DNA of 64,000 nucleotides from UBA11740 sp035635855 (GTDB taxonomy: Bacteria; Acidobacteriota; Blastocatellia; Pyrinomonadales; Pyrinomonadaceae), in assembly GCA_035635855.1 (NCBI GenBank), contig DASQAF010000027.1, positions 261,160 to 325,159 on the forward strand, written 5' to 3'. The notes under the pieces are model-generated. The model was given only the letters and a program-made list of their open reading frames with translations, did not search any database and was not told the origin of the DNA. The translations under genes were made by a program, and so were the position numbers. Below, in pieces: positions 41,523-50,097 of the stretch. Every line of letters begins with the position of its first letter. The first letter of the stretch is position 1.

Positions 41523-42107
41523 CTAACTCTTTCGCAGCTCAGTCAGTACCTGTTTCGCAACCGCCTTCAGAGTATCGAAAACTCCGACACCGTTAGAAGC
41601 TATTGCCTCGACTACCGGTTCACCCTTCCGCTGTAGTTCAGCGGTCAAATCTGCCGGCGGGACGACGTTGGGCAAGTCGCGCTTATTCAGTTGGAGCACG
41701 TAAGGAAGTTTCATCAACTCATAGCCGTACGAGCGCAGGTTTTCTTCAAGATTGTAGAGCGATTCAATGTTCGCATCCATCCGCTCTTCCTGTGAATCGG
41801 CAACAAACACCACCCCATCCACGCCTTTCAGAATTAGCTTGCGAGACGCTTCATAAAAGACCTGGCCCGGAACCGTGTAGAGGTGAAAACGGGTCTTGAA
41901 CCCACGTACGGTGCCCAGCTCAAGCGGCATGAAATCGAAAAACAGCGTCCGATCAGTTTCCGTTGCCAGGCTAATCAGCTTTCCCTTTGATTGTGCAGCA
42001 GTAGAGTCGTAGATGTGTTGCAGGTTAGTAGTCTTGCCGCACAGACCGGGGCCGTAGTACACAATCTTGCAATTTATCTCGCGCGATGCGTAGTTAATGA
42101 ATGTCAT
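41523..42107 (-). CDS. mglA: MglA-like small Ras-family GTPase
   Basis: A bacterial Ras-like GTPase that sets cell polarity or motility direction. IVYYGPGLCGKTTNLQHIYD is the P-loop, ETDRTLFFDFMPLELG the switch region, VPGQVFYEASRKLILKGVDG is the MglA-typical block replacing DxxG by VPGQ, and LQLNKRDLPN the G4 motif. At 194 residues it has normal length. Its partner mglB lies upstream on the same strand with a 53-bp gap. The classic MglB is the GTPase-activating protein. Confidence 0.95.
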   Translation of the reverse strand: MTFINYASREINCKIVYYGPGLCGKTTNLQHIYDSTAAQSKGKLISLATETDRTLFFDFMPLELGTVRGFKTRFHLYTVPGQVFYEASRKLILKGVDGVVFVADSQEERMDANIESLYNLEENLRSYGYELMKLPYVLQLNKRDLPNVVPPADLTAELQRKGEPVVEAIASNGVGVFDTLKAVAKQVLTELRKS

Positions 42108-42160
42108 AGAGGGCTTTAGTTGGCTGAGTTCTGAACATCCGAACTCACAGAACTTTTGGT

Positions 42161-42649
42161 TTAGGGCTGCGAAAAAAGACTGTCAATCTCCTCATCCGTA
42201 ATTTCGCCGAAGGGGAGCGAACCGTCCGCGGCGGATGCCTGTGAGTCTCGTTCAACCTCCGCGAATGCCTGGGCTAACTCTTGAGAAACCTGTTTGGAAC
42301 GAAGTTTGACCAGGCCAAGACTCGATCTATCGTCAAAAACGACGAGCAGCAGGACCCTGCCGATCACGCTGATGTGAATACTCTCCCGCTCGCCTTCATG
42401 CGACAAGGTGGGAAACTCTCGCTCTCCGATTAGCTTTGCCATGCCGCCCGTCGCAGCCACATTGCCGGCAGCCAGAGAGGCCAGACTGGTGGTATCAAGC
42501 TCACCCAACTCTCCATGAACGGCGATCTGTTGGCCATCCTTGTCAACCAACACTACCAGACGGGCGGACGCGTCGAGGCGCAGGCGCGCCAGGAGTGCCT
42601 TAATCTGATGATAACGCTGCTCGCGGATTAAGATTGGGCTGTTGGCCAT
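42161..42649 (-). CDS. mglB: MglB-like Roadblock/LC7 protein
   Basis: A 162-residue Roadblock/LC7 domain protein. LARLRLDASARLVVLVDKDG starts the domain, TTSLASLAAGNVAATGGMAKL is the family core, and SIHISVIGRVLLLVVFDDRS the last strands. The C-terminus is an acidic tail (FGEITDEEIDSLFSQP), as in MglB homologues where it contacts MglA. It is expected to be the GTPase-activating partner of the next gene. Confidence 0.92.
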   Translation of the reverse strand: MANSPILIREQRYHQIKALLARLRLDASARLVVLVDKDGQQIAVHGELGELDTTSLASLAAGNVAATGGMAKLIGEREFPTLSHEGERESIHISVIGRVLLLVVFDDRSSLGLVKLRSKQVSQELAQAFAEVERDSQASAADGSLPFGEITDEEIDSLFSQP

Positions 42650-43020
42650 CGAGAGAACTTTTCGGTCGGTCCGGAAACAATGAGCGGATTTTACGGGAAG
42701 GACAATACTCTCGCCCTGGGAACGAAAGCAGATTGACGGGACCGGAGGCTTCGCCAGCCCGCACCTGTCAGCGAATCCGTCCGCGCTTCGGGCGAGTCAA
42801 AACGCAATCGCCAAAGCTCACGAGTCACATTAACACGGGCTTCCGGGCGCTTCAAGTGTTTTTCATGGTTGCTCCGTTGCCGTAGGAGTTCAACATATCG
42901 CTAACTTTTAGCCGCAAACCCTATTCTTTCGTTGAATTACACCCTGAGCTATGCTAAGCTTTTGCGAGTTTCTTGACGTAGTTTTTCCAGCAAAGGGTCT
43001 TTCATAAGAGGGCTTTGCGC
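42650..43020. other. Divergent intergenic region between mglB and the basic TPR gene
   Basis: A 371-bp gap without a supportable gene. It should hold promoters for both divergent genes. TTGAAT with TAAGCT 17 bp on (around 42935-42965, plus strand) is a weak candidate. A strong ribosome-binding AGAGGG precedes the gene at 43021. I see no hairpin repeat here. Confidence 0.5.
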
Positions 43021-43905
43021 ATGAGCAGTCCTATCACCAAGAGCGTGAAGAGACTTGGCACACGCTCCGCCTCGCGTCATTCATCCGCGACATCATCAAC
43101 CCGCAAGCGTGTTTTGGCGCGCAAGTCCACGCGTCTGAAACCGGCCACCAAACGTTCACCTGCCGGAAAAGCGCGGGCTCGGAAAGCTGCAAAGGTGGCG
43201 GCCGCGAAGCACAGGTCAAAGCCGCGAGTGGCCGCCGCAAAACGGGGCACTACCAAAACTCCAGCGAAATCCAGGAAGCCAACAAAGGTGAGCCGTGCTT
43301 CTGTTACTCCAAACAAAAAGGCCGGCGGCCGTGTTCACAAGGCGAAACCGATACAAGCTAGAAAACCGCTGGTCCTTAAGAAGCCGGTTCCACCGTCACC
43401 GCCGCCAAAACCGACGCACGACGAGGCGGCAGCGCTGAGCGCCTTTGAAGCCGCGCATAAAGAATTTTCTCGCGGGCGTTTTGCCGAAGCGCGCAATCTG
43501 TTTCGCAGTTTGGTTGAGAAGTATTCCACAGTGTCTGAAGTGACCGCGCGGGCTCGGACCTATCTTGCTGTGGCCGAGGCAAGATTGCGCACAGAGCTGG
43601 CGCTGCCGCGTGACGCCGATTCACTTTACGACCGAGGGGTCATCGAGCTGAATCGCGGCGACTACGTCGCAGCTCAGGAGCTTTTTGAGCGGGCGCTTAG
43701 ACGTGAACCAGAGGCTGCTCACATTCACTATGGATTGGCTGCGACCAGAGCACGACTGGGTGCAATCGACACCGCGCTAAAGTCACTGCGCAAGGCCCTC
43801 GACATTCAACCCAATCTGCGAATTCGGGCCCAGCGGGATCAGGATCTAAACCCCCTCCGAAGTGATCCGGAATTTGAGCTCTTAGTCTTTGCTGCTCGTG
43901 AGTAG
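43021..43905 (+). CDS. TPR protein with Lys/Arg/Ala-rich basic N-terminal half
   Basis: A 294-residue protein from ATG 43021 (an in-frame TTG at 43015 is a poorer start). Residues 1-130 are very basic and low in complexity (repeats of AAK, RKP and KPT), like histone H1 or TolA-type linkers, ending in a Pro-run. Residues 135-290 form three or so TPR-like helix pairs (SAFEAAHKEFSRGRFAEARN, RGVIELNRGDYVAAQELFER, HYGLAATRARLGAIDTALKS). There is no signal peptide. It may bind nucleic acid or another acidic partner; the function is unknown. Confidence 0.8.
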   Translation: MSSPITKSVKRLGTRSASRHSSATSSTRKRVLARKSTRLKPATKRSPAGKARARKAAKVAAAKHRSKPRVAAAKRGTTKTPAKSRKPTKVSRASVTPNKKAGGRVHKAKPIQARKPLVLKKPVPPSPPPKPTHDEAAALSAFEAAHKEFSRGRFAEARNLFRSLVEKYSTVSEVTARARTYLAVAEARLRTELALPRDADSLYDRGVIELNRGDYVAAQELFERALRREPEAAHIHYGLAATRARLGAIDTALKSLRKALDIQPNLRIRAQRDQDLNPLRSDPEFELLVFAARE

Positions 43906-44069
43906 TGTCGGTTCTGCTCAGCTGAAAGTGATTCAACAAACAATCCTTCCCCGCAACCCGAGCCTCCCAATTCCCAGCGCGTTTTTGCATAAGCTGTTTT
44001 GAAAGCATTTACCTTTCGGGTATCATTCGTGTTTAGACATCGCCGTAGAGTCACACCTGGAGCAAATAC

Positions 44070-45128
44070 TTGCAGAACCTGGACGCGAATCGCAGCCTGA
44101 AGCTAGTCGCTATAGGCGGAGGTACCGGTCTATCAACCTTATTGGCGGGCCTGAAGCGATTTGTCGGCGGGAGCGTTGACGGGGCCTGGCTGAATTCTCT
44201 GTCCGCAATTGTTACCGTCACGGATGACGGAGGGAGTTCAGGACGTCTCAGAGAAGAGCTGCAGATGCTTCCGCCGGGCGACATACGTAATTGCATGATC
44301 GCTCTCTCTGAAGACTCGACGCTGCTCGCTCGCTTGTTTCGCTATCGATTCAGCGGCTCTGGCGATCTGGCCGGGCACAGTTTCGGAAACTTATTCCTGG
44401 CGGCTCTGACTGAGGTAACCGGGGATTTCGTCGAAGCGGTCCGACTATCTTCCGAAGTCCTCGCCAGCAAAGGTCACATCTTTCCAGCTACAGTTGACGA
44501 CGTGCGACTGGTCGCTGAGTTGGTGGACGGCCGCGAAGTACATGGCGAGACTCAAATCACTGCTGAGCGGACGCCGATCAGTCGCCTCAGGCTCGAGCCT
44601 GAACAATGTCAGCCGCTGCCTGAGGCCCTGAGGGCAATTCATGCAGCCGATGTCATCACGATTGGCCCAGGATCTTTGTATACGAGTATGGTACCCAACC
44701 TTCTGGTCGCCCGAGTTGCCGAGGCTATTGGGGAAGCGCGCGCGACGAAGATATTCATCGCCAATCTGATGACCCAGCCGGGCGAGACTGATGGTTACGA
44801 TCTGCGGAAGCATCTGGACACAGTGACGAAGTACGCGCCACAGATTCGCTTCGATTATGTCCTGGTCAACGATCGCGCGATCAGCCCCCGGCAAGCTGAA
44901 CTCTATCGGGCCGACGGAGCCTTTCAAATCGGACTCGGCGAGGAGCCTACGCTGTCGGGCGGCGTGCAAATCGTTCGTGCTGATCTGCTGGACGCGGGCG
45001 AGATGGTGCGTCATGACTCTGAGCGTCTCGCCCGAGCTGTAATTGCTTGCGGTGAAAAAGGATCCCTGGCTGTGCCGCTCGCCGTTGAGTCCTGGTTTAC
45101 AACCGAGAAACAAGAAAAGACCCCATGA
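44070..45128 (+). CDS. yvcK: YvcK/CofD-like gluconeogenesis factor (UPF0052)
   Basis: Family needed for growth on gluconeogenic carbon and for cell-wall homeostasis; it binds UDP-GlcNAc in characterised bacteria. VAIGGGTGLSTLLAGLKRFV is the nucleotide-binding opening, IVTVTDDGGSSGRLREEL the family block, and GPGSLYTSMVPNLLVARVAE and TKIFIANLMTQPGETDGYDL are later signatures. The start is TTG at 44070 with GGAG seven bases upstream. It overlaps glmU by four bases, linking a UDP-GlcNAc sensor with its producer. Confidence 0.93.
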   Translation: MQNLDANRSLKLVAIGGGTGLSTLLAGLKRFVGGSVDGAWLNSLSAIVTVTDDGGSSGRLREELQMLPPGDIRNCMIALSEDSTLLARLFRYRFSGSGDLAGHSFGNLFLAALTEVTGDFVEAVRLSSEVLASKGHIFPATVDDVRLVAELVDGREVHGETQITAERTPISRLRLEPEQCQPLPEALRAIHAADVITIGPGSLYTSMVPNLLVARVAEAIGEARATKIFIANLMTQPGETDGYDLRKHLDTVTKYAPQIRFDYVLVNDRAISPRQAELYRADGAFQIGLGEEPTLSGGVQIVRADLLDAGEMVRHDSERLARAVIACGEKGSLAVPLAVESWFTTEKQEKTP

Positions 45129-46537
45129 CCGCACGGCTGGATCAGAGCGACCCGAAAATGCCTCTCGATGTGCTTATTCTCGCCGCCGGCCTTGGCACCC
45201 GAATGAAATCGCGCGTGGCAAAGGTCCTGCACAAGCTGAGTGGTCGGCCTTTGATCGCGCATGTCTCTCGGACCGCCGCCGCCTTGGATCCGGGCCGGGT
45301 TTATGTGGTAGTTGGTCATCAGGCGAGCGACGTTGAATCGGCAGTGGATGATGAACTCGGCGCCGGGCAAGCTGTCTTTGTTACTCAGTCGGAACAACGC
45401 GGCACTGGCGACGCCGTGATGGCGGCGCAGGGTCAGATGGGTCAAGCGGATTCTACAGTTCTGATTCTTTCGGGCGATATTCCGCTGGTGCGGGCAGAAA
45501 CTCTGCGCGCGCTGATCGCGCAGCACGGCGCGGATAAGGCTGCTTGCACGATGCTGACCGTCCGGCTCGAAAATCCGACCGGTTATGGGCGCATCGTGCG
45601 CGACAATGATGGCCGCTTCGCGAGAATTGTCGAGCAAAGAGATGCCACCGACGAAGAGCGCCAGCTTCGCGAAATCAATGCGGGCATTTATTGCTTTGAT
45701 CGCCGAAAACTCTTCGCCGCATTGGCCCGCGTGCAACCGACCAACAGTCAGAGTGAGTACTATCTGACCGATGTTCCCGGCATCCTGCGCGACGACGGCG
45801 AGGTGGTAACGATCTATCAACATCAGGACGGGCGTGAAGTATCGGGCATCAACACCCGCGCCGAACTGGCTGAGTTCGAAAACCTTCTCCGTCGTCGCAC
45901 AATTCGGGGCCTGATGACCGAAGCAGGTGTAACCTTTATCGATCCTTCTCACGCTTACATAAGTGATGAAGCGCAGATCGGTAGCGACTGCGTAATCCAT
46001 CCCGACGTGCATATCGAAGGCAAGTCAGTCATTGGAGAGGGCTGCGAGATCTTTCCGGGCGCGCGAATCAAGAATTCACGGCTCGGCAATCGAGTCACGG
46101 TTAAGGATCACTGTGTGATCATCGATTCTGAAATTGCCGACGATTGCTCGGTGGGACCTTCTGCGCACCTGCGGATGAATGCGCAGATGGAAGAACGCGC
46201 CGTGGTGGGCAACTTTGTCGAAGTCAAAAAGTCTCGGATTGGCCGGGGGACAAAGGTCATGCACCTCACCTATCTGGGTGACGCAACCATCGGCGAGAAT
46301 ACCAACATCGGCGCCGGGACAGTGACGTGCAATTACGACGGCAAGCACAAGCATCCCACCGTAATCGAAGACAATGTGAGAATCGGTTCCGATACAATGC
46401 TGGTCGCGCCCGTGCGCGTCGGTAGCGGCTCAGTGACTGCCGCCGGTTCGGTCGTAACCGAAGATGTGCCGCCCAATACAATGGTCGCAGGCGTCCCCGC
46501 TAAGGTTAAGAAGAAGATCACGAAAGGGTCCAGCTAA
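45125..46537 (+). CDS. glmU: Bifunctional glucosamine-1-phosphate acetyltransferase/UDP-GlcNAc pyrophosphorylase
   Basis: It makes UDP-GlcNAc in two steps. The N-terminal pyrophosphorylase has LAAGLGTRMKSRVAKVLHKL and later VTQSEQRGTGDAVMAAQ. The C-terminal left-handed beta-helix (from about residue 260) contains hexapeptide repeats, and HLTYLGDATIGENTNIGAGT and NYDGKHKHPTVIEDN belong to the acetyl-CoA site. At 470 residues it has normal length. The start ATG at 45125 overlaps the stop of yvcK; glmS follows 70 bp later, so the three genes form one amino-sugar unit. Confidence 0.97.
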   Translation: MTARLDQSDPKMPLDVLILAAGLGTRMKSRVAKVLHKLSGRPLIAHVSRTAAALDPGRVYVVVGHQASDVESAVDDELGAGQAVFVTQSEQRGTGDAVMAAQGQMGQADSTVLILSGDIPLVRAETLRALIAQHGADKAACTMLTVRLENPTGYGRIVRDNDGRFARIVEQRDATDEERQLREINAGIYCFDRRKLFAALARVQPTNSQSEYYLTDVPGILRDDGEVVTIYQHQDGREVSGINTRAELAEFENLLRRRTIRGLMTEAGVTFIDPSHAYISDEAQIGSDCVIHPDVHIEGKSVIGEGCEIFPGARIKNSRLGNRVTVKDHCVIIDSEIADDCSVGPSAHLRMNAQMEERAVVGNFVEVKKSRIGRGTKVMHLTYLGDATIGENTNIGAGTVTCNYDGKHKHPTVIEDNVRIGSDTMLVAPVRVGSGSVTAAGSVVTEDVPPNTMVAGVPAKVKKKITKGSS

Positions 46538-46607
46538 TCGAAAGGCGTGCGCTTAAGATTTCGCTGTCAGGCGACTGCTCACAGCTCACTGCCAACTGCT
46601 TACTGAA

Positions 46608-48470
46608 ATGTGTGGAATAGTCGGATACGTCGGAAACAAACAGGTCGTGCCGTTGATAATCGACGGGCTACGCAAGCTTGAATACCGCGGTTATGACTCG
46701 GCGGGCATTGCCGTCGTCGACGAGAATCATCAACTGAAAATTCGCCGCGCCGAAGGCAAACTGCGCAACCTTGAAGAAGTGTTGCGCCAGAAACCGCTCG
46801 ACGGCACCTATGGCGTTGGCCACACGCGCTGGGCAACGCACGGCCGTCCGACTGAAGAGAATGCACATCCGCATCGCGACTGTAGCGGCCGCGTCGTCGT
46901 CGTCCACAACGGCATCATCGAAAACTATTTGCAGTTAAAAGACGAACTGCGAAAGAAAGATCATACCTTCGTTACCGAAACCGACACCGAAATTGTCGCG
47001 CACTTGATCGAAGAGCATCTGAAGCAAGGTGACGGCTTCGAAGAGGCGGTTCGCAAAACTGTCCAGGCACTGCATGGCATCTTTGCGTTGTCCATGCTCT
47101 CCGCGGACGAACCCGACACTATTATTTCCGCCCGACTGGGACCTCCGGTAGTTATCGGTCTGGGCAAGGGCGAGTACTTTGTCGCCTCCGATGTCCCCGC
47201 GATTCTCGAGCACACGCGCGACGTTTTCTTCTTGGGCGACGGCGAAATTGCCGTGATGACCAGGGACTCTGTGCGCGTCACCGATTTTGCCGGCGACCCA
47301 GTCGAGCCGGTCATGCAGCGGATCACCTGGGACCCGATCGAGGCGGAAAAGGGCGGCTTCAAGCATTTCATGCTGAAGGAGATTTACGAGCAGCCGCGCG
47401 CCGTGCGCGAAACTGTGGAAGGCCGCATCTCGCTCGACACCGGCCGGGTTTTTCTGGACGAGATGAAGGACATTACCGAGGCCGACTTCAAACGGTTGAC
47501 CTCGATCAAGATTGCTGCTTGCGGCACGTCGCTCCATGCGGGTCTGGCCGGCAAATACATGATCGAACAACTGGCGCGCGTCAACGTCGACGTCGACTAC
47601 GCTTCTGAGTTTCGCTATCGCGACCCCGTTCTGGATGAAAATACTCTGCTGCTGGTTATCACCCAATCCGGAGAGACCGCGGACACCATCGCCGCTTTGC
47701 GCGAGGTGAAAGAGCGCGGCGTGAAGGTCCTGGCCATCTGTAATGTCCAGGGTTCGATGATCACGCGCGAAGCCGACGGCACCATCCTGACGCATGCCGG
47801 ACCCGAAATCGGGGTAGCGTCAACCAAGGCGTTCACTTCACAGATGATCGCGCTTTATTTGTTTGGCTTGTATCTCGGCCAATTGCGCGGCGAGTTGAGT
47901 CCCGAACAAAGCCTGGCGCATAGCCGTCAACTCGCGGAGTTGCCCGTGAAAATGGAGCATCTGCTGAATAACGCGGACGCGATTGAAGGCTTGTCGAGGG
48001 AATTTTTCCGGGTGACTGACTTTCTCTATCTCGGTCGCGGGATCAATTTCCCGATCGCGCTGGAAGGCGCGCTGAAACTGAAAGAGATATCCTACATTCA
48101 TGCCGAGGGTTATCCGGCCGGCGAGATGAAGCACGGCCCGAATGCTTTGATTGACGAGCGGCTGCCGGTGATGTTCATCAACACGCGCGAAGCCGGCAAT
48201 CGCCCTTCCGAACTGCGCTATGAAAAGACGCATTCAAACATCGTGGAGGTAAAAGCGCGCGAAGGCATCGTCATTTCGGTTTTGACTGAAGGCGACGCGA
48301 TGTCTTCAGTCGTCTCAGACCACGTGATCGAAATTCCAGCGTCAAGCGATTTGCTTTCACCAATCCTCTCGATCATTCCGCTGCAGTTGCTCGCCTATCA
48401 CATCGCCGTCAGGCGCGGGTGCGACGTGGATCAGCCGAGGAACCTGGCGAAGTCAGTGACAGTTGAGTAG
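46608..48470 (+). CDS. glmS: Glutamine-fructose-6-phosphate aminotransferase
   Basis: First enzyme of hexosamine synthesis: glutamine plus fructose-6-phosphate to glucosamine-6-phosphate. MCGIVGYVGNKQ provides the N-terminal catalytic cysteine (Cys2), GHTRWATHGRPTEENAHPH the glutaminase site, AACGTSLHAGLAGKYMIEQL the first SIS domain, and ITQSGETADTIAALREV and EVGVASTKAFTSQ-like sequence (EIGVASTKAFTSQ) the sugar-phosphate sites. The C-terminus DVDQPRNLAKSVTVE is canonical. At 620 residues it has normal length. No ribozyme-like leader is visible in the 70 bp before it. Confidence 0.98.
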   Translation: MCGIVGYVGNKQVVPLIIDGLRKLEYRGYDSAGIAVVDENHQLKIRRAEGKLRNLEEVLRQKPLDGTYGVGHTRWATHGRPTEENAHPHRDCSGRVVVVHNGIIENYLQLKDELRKKDHTFVTETDTEIVAHLIEEHLKQGDGFEEAVRKTVQALHGIFALSMLSADEPDTIISARLGPPVVIGLGKGEYFVASDVPAILEHTRDVFFLGDGEIAVMTRDSVRVTDFAGDPVEPVMQRITWDPIEAEKGGFKHFMLKEIYEQPRAVRETVEGRISLDTGRVFLDEMKDITEADFKRLTSIKIAACGTSLHAGLAGKYMIEQLARVNVDVDYASEFRYRDPVLDENTLLLVITQSGETADTIAALREVKERGVKVLAICNVQGSMITREADGTILTHAGPEIGVASTKAFTSQMIALYLFGLYLGQLRGELSPEQSLAHSRQLAELPVKMEHLLNNADAIEGLSREFFRVTDFLYLGRGINFPIALEGALKLKEISYIHAEGYPAGEMKHGPNALIDERLPVMFINTREAGNRPSELRYEKTHSNIVEVKAREGIVISVLTEGDAMSSVVSDHVIEIPASSDLLSPILSIIPLQLLAYHIAVRRGCDVDQPRNLAKSVTVE

Positions 48471-48492
48471 GTCAGATTCCCGCAGAGGCGTC

Positions 48493-48598
48493 GGAGCGCG
48501 GACATCCGGTCGGCCTGAGCGCGCAGCGCGAACACCCATAATTCTTCCTGTAAGATCCGAGCGTGCTTCGCCGCTGGCGGACAGGGATGTCCGCGATC
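48493..48598 (-). repeat. Dispersed element, copy A
   Basis: About 106 bp with inverted ends GGAGCGCGGACATCC and GGATGTCCGCGATCC. Read on the minus strand it matches copy B (57442-57554) over most of its length, including CGAAGCACGCTCGGATCTT and GTTCGCGCTGCGCGCTCAGG. It lies between convergent glmS and the PhyH gene. Confidence 0.7.
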
Positions 48599-48611
48599 CG
48601 TCGGGCAAGAG

Positions 48612-49451
48612 TCAAAATCCTCGTAGAGCCATTTCCGGCGATCGCCGCAACCAATTCTCTTTCGGATAACTCGCCGAAGCGTCGATGACGTGCAGCGTGT
48701 AGGCATGTCTCGATCTTGATGATCGGTTTTCGCGGCTGAGATGCGGTAGCAGGGGATGCAGCACTATCACAGTTCCCTTCTTCACTTCCAAAGGCTGTAA
48801 CTTCTCTTCCGGCCAGGGCATGTCATCAAACACTTCGAAGCGAGTGCCGCCGCCTTCAGCCCGCACGAACCGTGATTTCAATCCTCGCTTATGTCCGCCC
48901 GGGATGACCCACAAACAACCGTTATCAATCGTGGCATCTTCCAACGCGAACCATAGTCCGAGTAAACGCAGCGGCTCAGCGTAAAGAAATGTCGCGTCCT
49001 GATGGCAGGTTACTTCGCCGCCGATCCTTGGCTGTTTGAAGATGTACATTGATTGAAGTAACAGAGGCGCGTCAATACCCAGATCACTAACCAGCCTTTT
49101 AATTTCTGGCGTTCGCGAGAATTGATCGAAGAGCGGATCGAGATCGTGCAGCGCGTGTCCGATCTTGTTTATCGACTGCTCTTTACTCTGGCGCAGACTG
49201 CCGTCAGGAAGAAACGCGTGCTCTTCGAAAAAGAACCGAATCTTGTCTCCTGATTCAAGAAAGTAATCGTCGCTGGTGCGCGTCTGTTCGTGGGTCGAGA
49301 AGACAGAGACGGCACCTTTGGGATCAAAGTCACGCACCAATTCGGCGGCGCGGACACGCAGTTGATCGCAAGCCGGATGATCGACAAAGTCCGCCAATAC
49401 CAGAAATCCGTCGCGTTCGTAAGCGTCTAGTTGTCGCGCAGTAATGGCCAT
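48612..49451 (-). CDS. Phytanoyl-CoA dioxygenase (PhyH) family protein
   Basis: Fe(II)/2-oxoglutarate-dependent oxygenase fold. TCHQDATFLYAEPLRLLG gives the H-x-D iron ligands, LLPHLSRENRSSRSRHAY the second His and the Arg that binds 2-oxoglutarate. The N-terminus ITARQLDAYERDGFLVLADF is typical of the family. I take ATG at 49451 (279 residues); a TTG at 49481 would add ten residues. Members hydroxylate diverse lipids or small molecules, so the substrate cannot be read. Single gene, next to a dispersed repeat and tRNA-Thr. Confidence 0.9.
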   Translation of the reverse strand: MAITARQLDAYERDGFLVLADFVDHPACDQLRVRAAELVRDFDPKGAVSVFSTHEQTRTSDDYFLESGDKIRFFFEEHAFLPDGSLRQSKEQSINKIGHALHDLDPLFDQFSRTPEIKRLVSDLGIDAPLLLQSMYIFKQPRIGGEVTCHQDATFLYAEPLRLLGLWFALEDATIDNGCLWVIPGGHKRGLKSRFVRAEGGGTRFEVFDDMPWPEEKLQPLEVKKGTVIVLHPLLPHLSRENRSSRSRHAYTLHVIDASASYPKENWLRRSPEMALRGF

Positions 49452-49543
49452 CAGCGAATCATTCTTAAAGTAACGAAGCAAACAAGCAAGCTTGCGGTCG
49501 CCTGTTTGCGGTCTTAGACTGTTTGTGTACGGATATATAACTC

Positions 49544-49619
49544 TGGAGCCGGCTATCGGATTTGAACCGATGACCTTCTAATTACGAATCAGACGCTCTA
49601 CCAACTGAGCTAAGCCGGC
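49544..49619 (-). tRNA. tRNA-Thr (anticodon CGT)
   Basis: A 76-base cloverleaf: acceptor GCCGGCT/AGCCGGC, D-arm GCTC/GAGC, anticodon stem TCTGA/TTAGA with loop TTCGTAA (anticodon CGT), T-arm ATCGG/CCGAT with TTCAAAT. The 3' CCA is encoded (49546-49544). Confidence 0.96.
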
Positions 49620-49635
49620 TCTGGTGGGCATCTGA

Positions 49636-49665
49636 ACTATACGAACCGGTTCTTTTCACTGTCAA
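49636..49665 (-). promoter_or_regulatory. Promoter of tRNA-Thr
   Basis: TTGACA (49665-49660) and TATAGT (49641-49636) on the minus strand, spaced 18 bp and about 17 bp upstream of the tRNA. Confidence 0.75.
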
Positions 49666-49696
49666 CCCGACCCAGCAATAATCGAAGGGGGATCGA

Positions 49697-49912
49697 ATGA
49701 AAGGTCAAACACGCAACATCGAGACTTTCAAGGTAGGCGCGGGCACGCGCGTGAACGAGTTCGACTTTCATAAGCATCAGGAAGAGATGCATGAGCATCC
49801 CGCCACTGAACACGAAGAGGGCTTTTCCAAAACAGAGACGAAGGCTGAATGCGTTGCGCGGTTGACGAAGGAAGCGCACGAGAAAGTCTTGAAGAGGAAG
49901 AAGCGGCGTTGA
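49697..49912 (+). CDS. Small charged hypothetical protein
   Basis: 71 residues, starting at ATG 49697 with AAGGGGGATCGA just upstream. The middle is rich in Glu and His (FHKHQEEMHEHPATEHEE) and could bind metal, and the tail is a Lys/Arg run (VLKRKKRR). It has no membrane segment. No family recognised. The strong ribosome-binding site supports translation. Confidence 0.6.
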   Translation: MKGQTRNIETFKVGAGTRVNEFDFHKHQEEMHEHPATEHEEGFSKTETKAECVARLTKEAHEKVLKRKKRR

Positions 49913-49924
49913 GTGGTTTTGATT

Positions 49925-50088
49925 CCGAGGCACAGCCTCGGCCTGGACTCTGGAGCTAAGCCGGAAAGGCAGAGCCTTTCCGCACATCAAGCGGCAGAGC
50001 CGCGAGGAAATCTTGTACAGAACCGCTCGTGGTCGCGAGCGGGTATGACCGGCAAGATGCCGGCGAACCGCAGGCAAGGGTGCCTGCG
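49925..50088. repeat. Array of five short-loop hairpins before trmFO
   Basis: Five stems in 164 bp: CCGAGGC-aca-GCCTCGG (49925), CGGAAAGGC-aga-GCCTTTCCG (49962), GCGGC-aga-GCCGC (49991), CCGGCA-aga-TGCCGG (50049) and CGCAGGCA-aggg-TGCCTGCG (50069). The stems differ, but four share a three-base A-N-A loop. They lie in the leader of trmFO. Confidence 0.65.
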
Positions 50089-50097
50089 CTCCTGAAA

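Noticed and set aside
45011..46012. 333-codon frame antisense to yvcK/glmU
   Set aside because: GlmU and YvcK are fully conserved on the plus strand; the antisense frame has no recognisable domain and reflects codon bias.
46538..46607. Possible glmS ribozyme/riboswitch leader
   Set aside because: The leader is only 70 bp and shows no glmS ribozyme core; these are known chiefly from Firmicutes.
46935..47795. 286-codon frame antisense to glmS
   Set aside because: Shadow of glmS; no start signal and no family.
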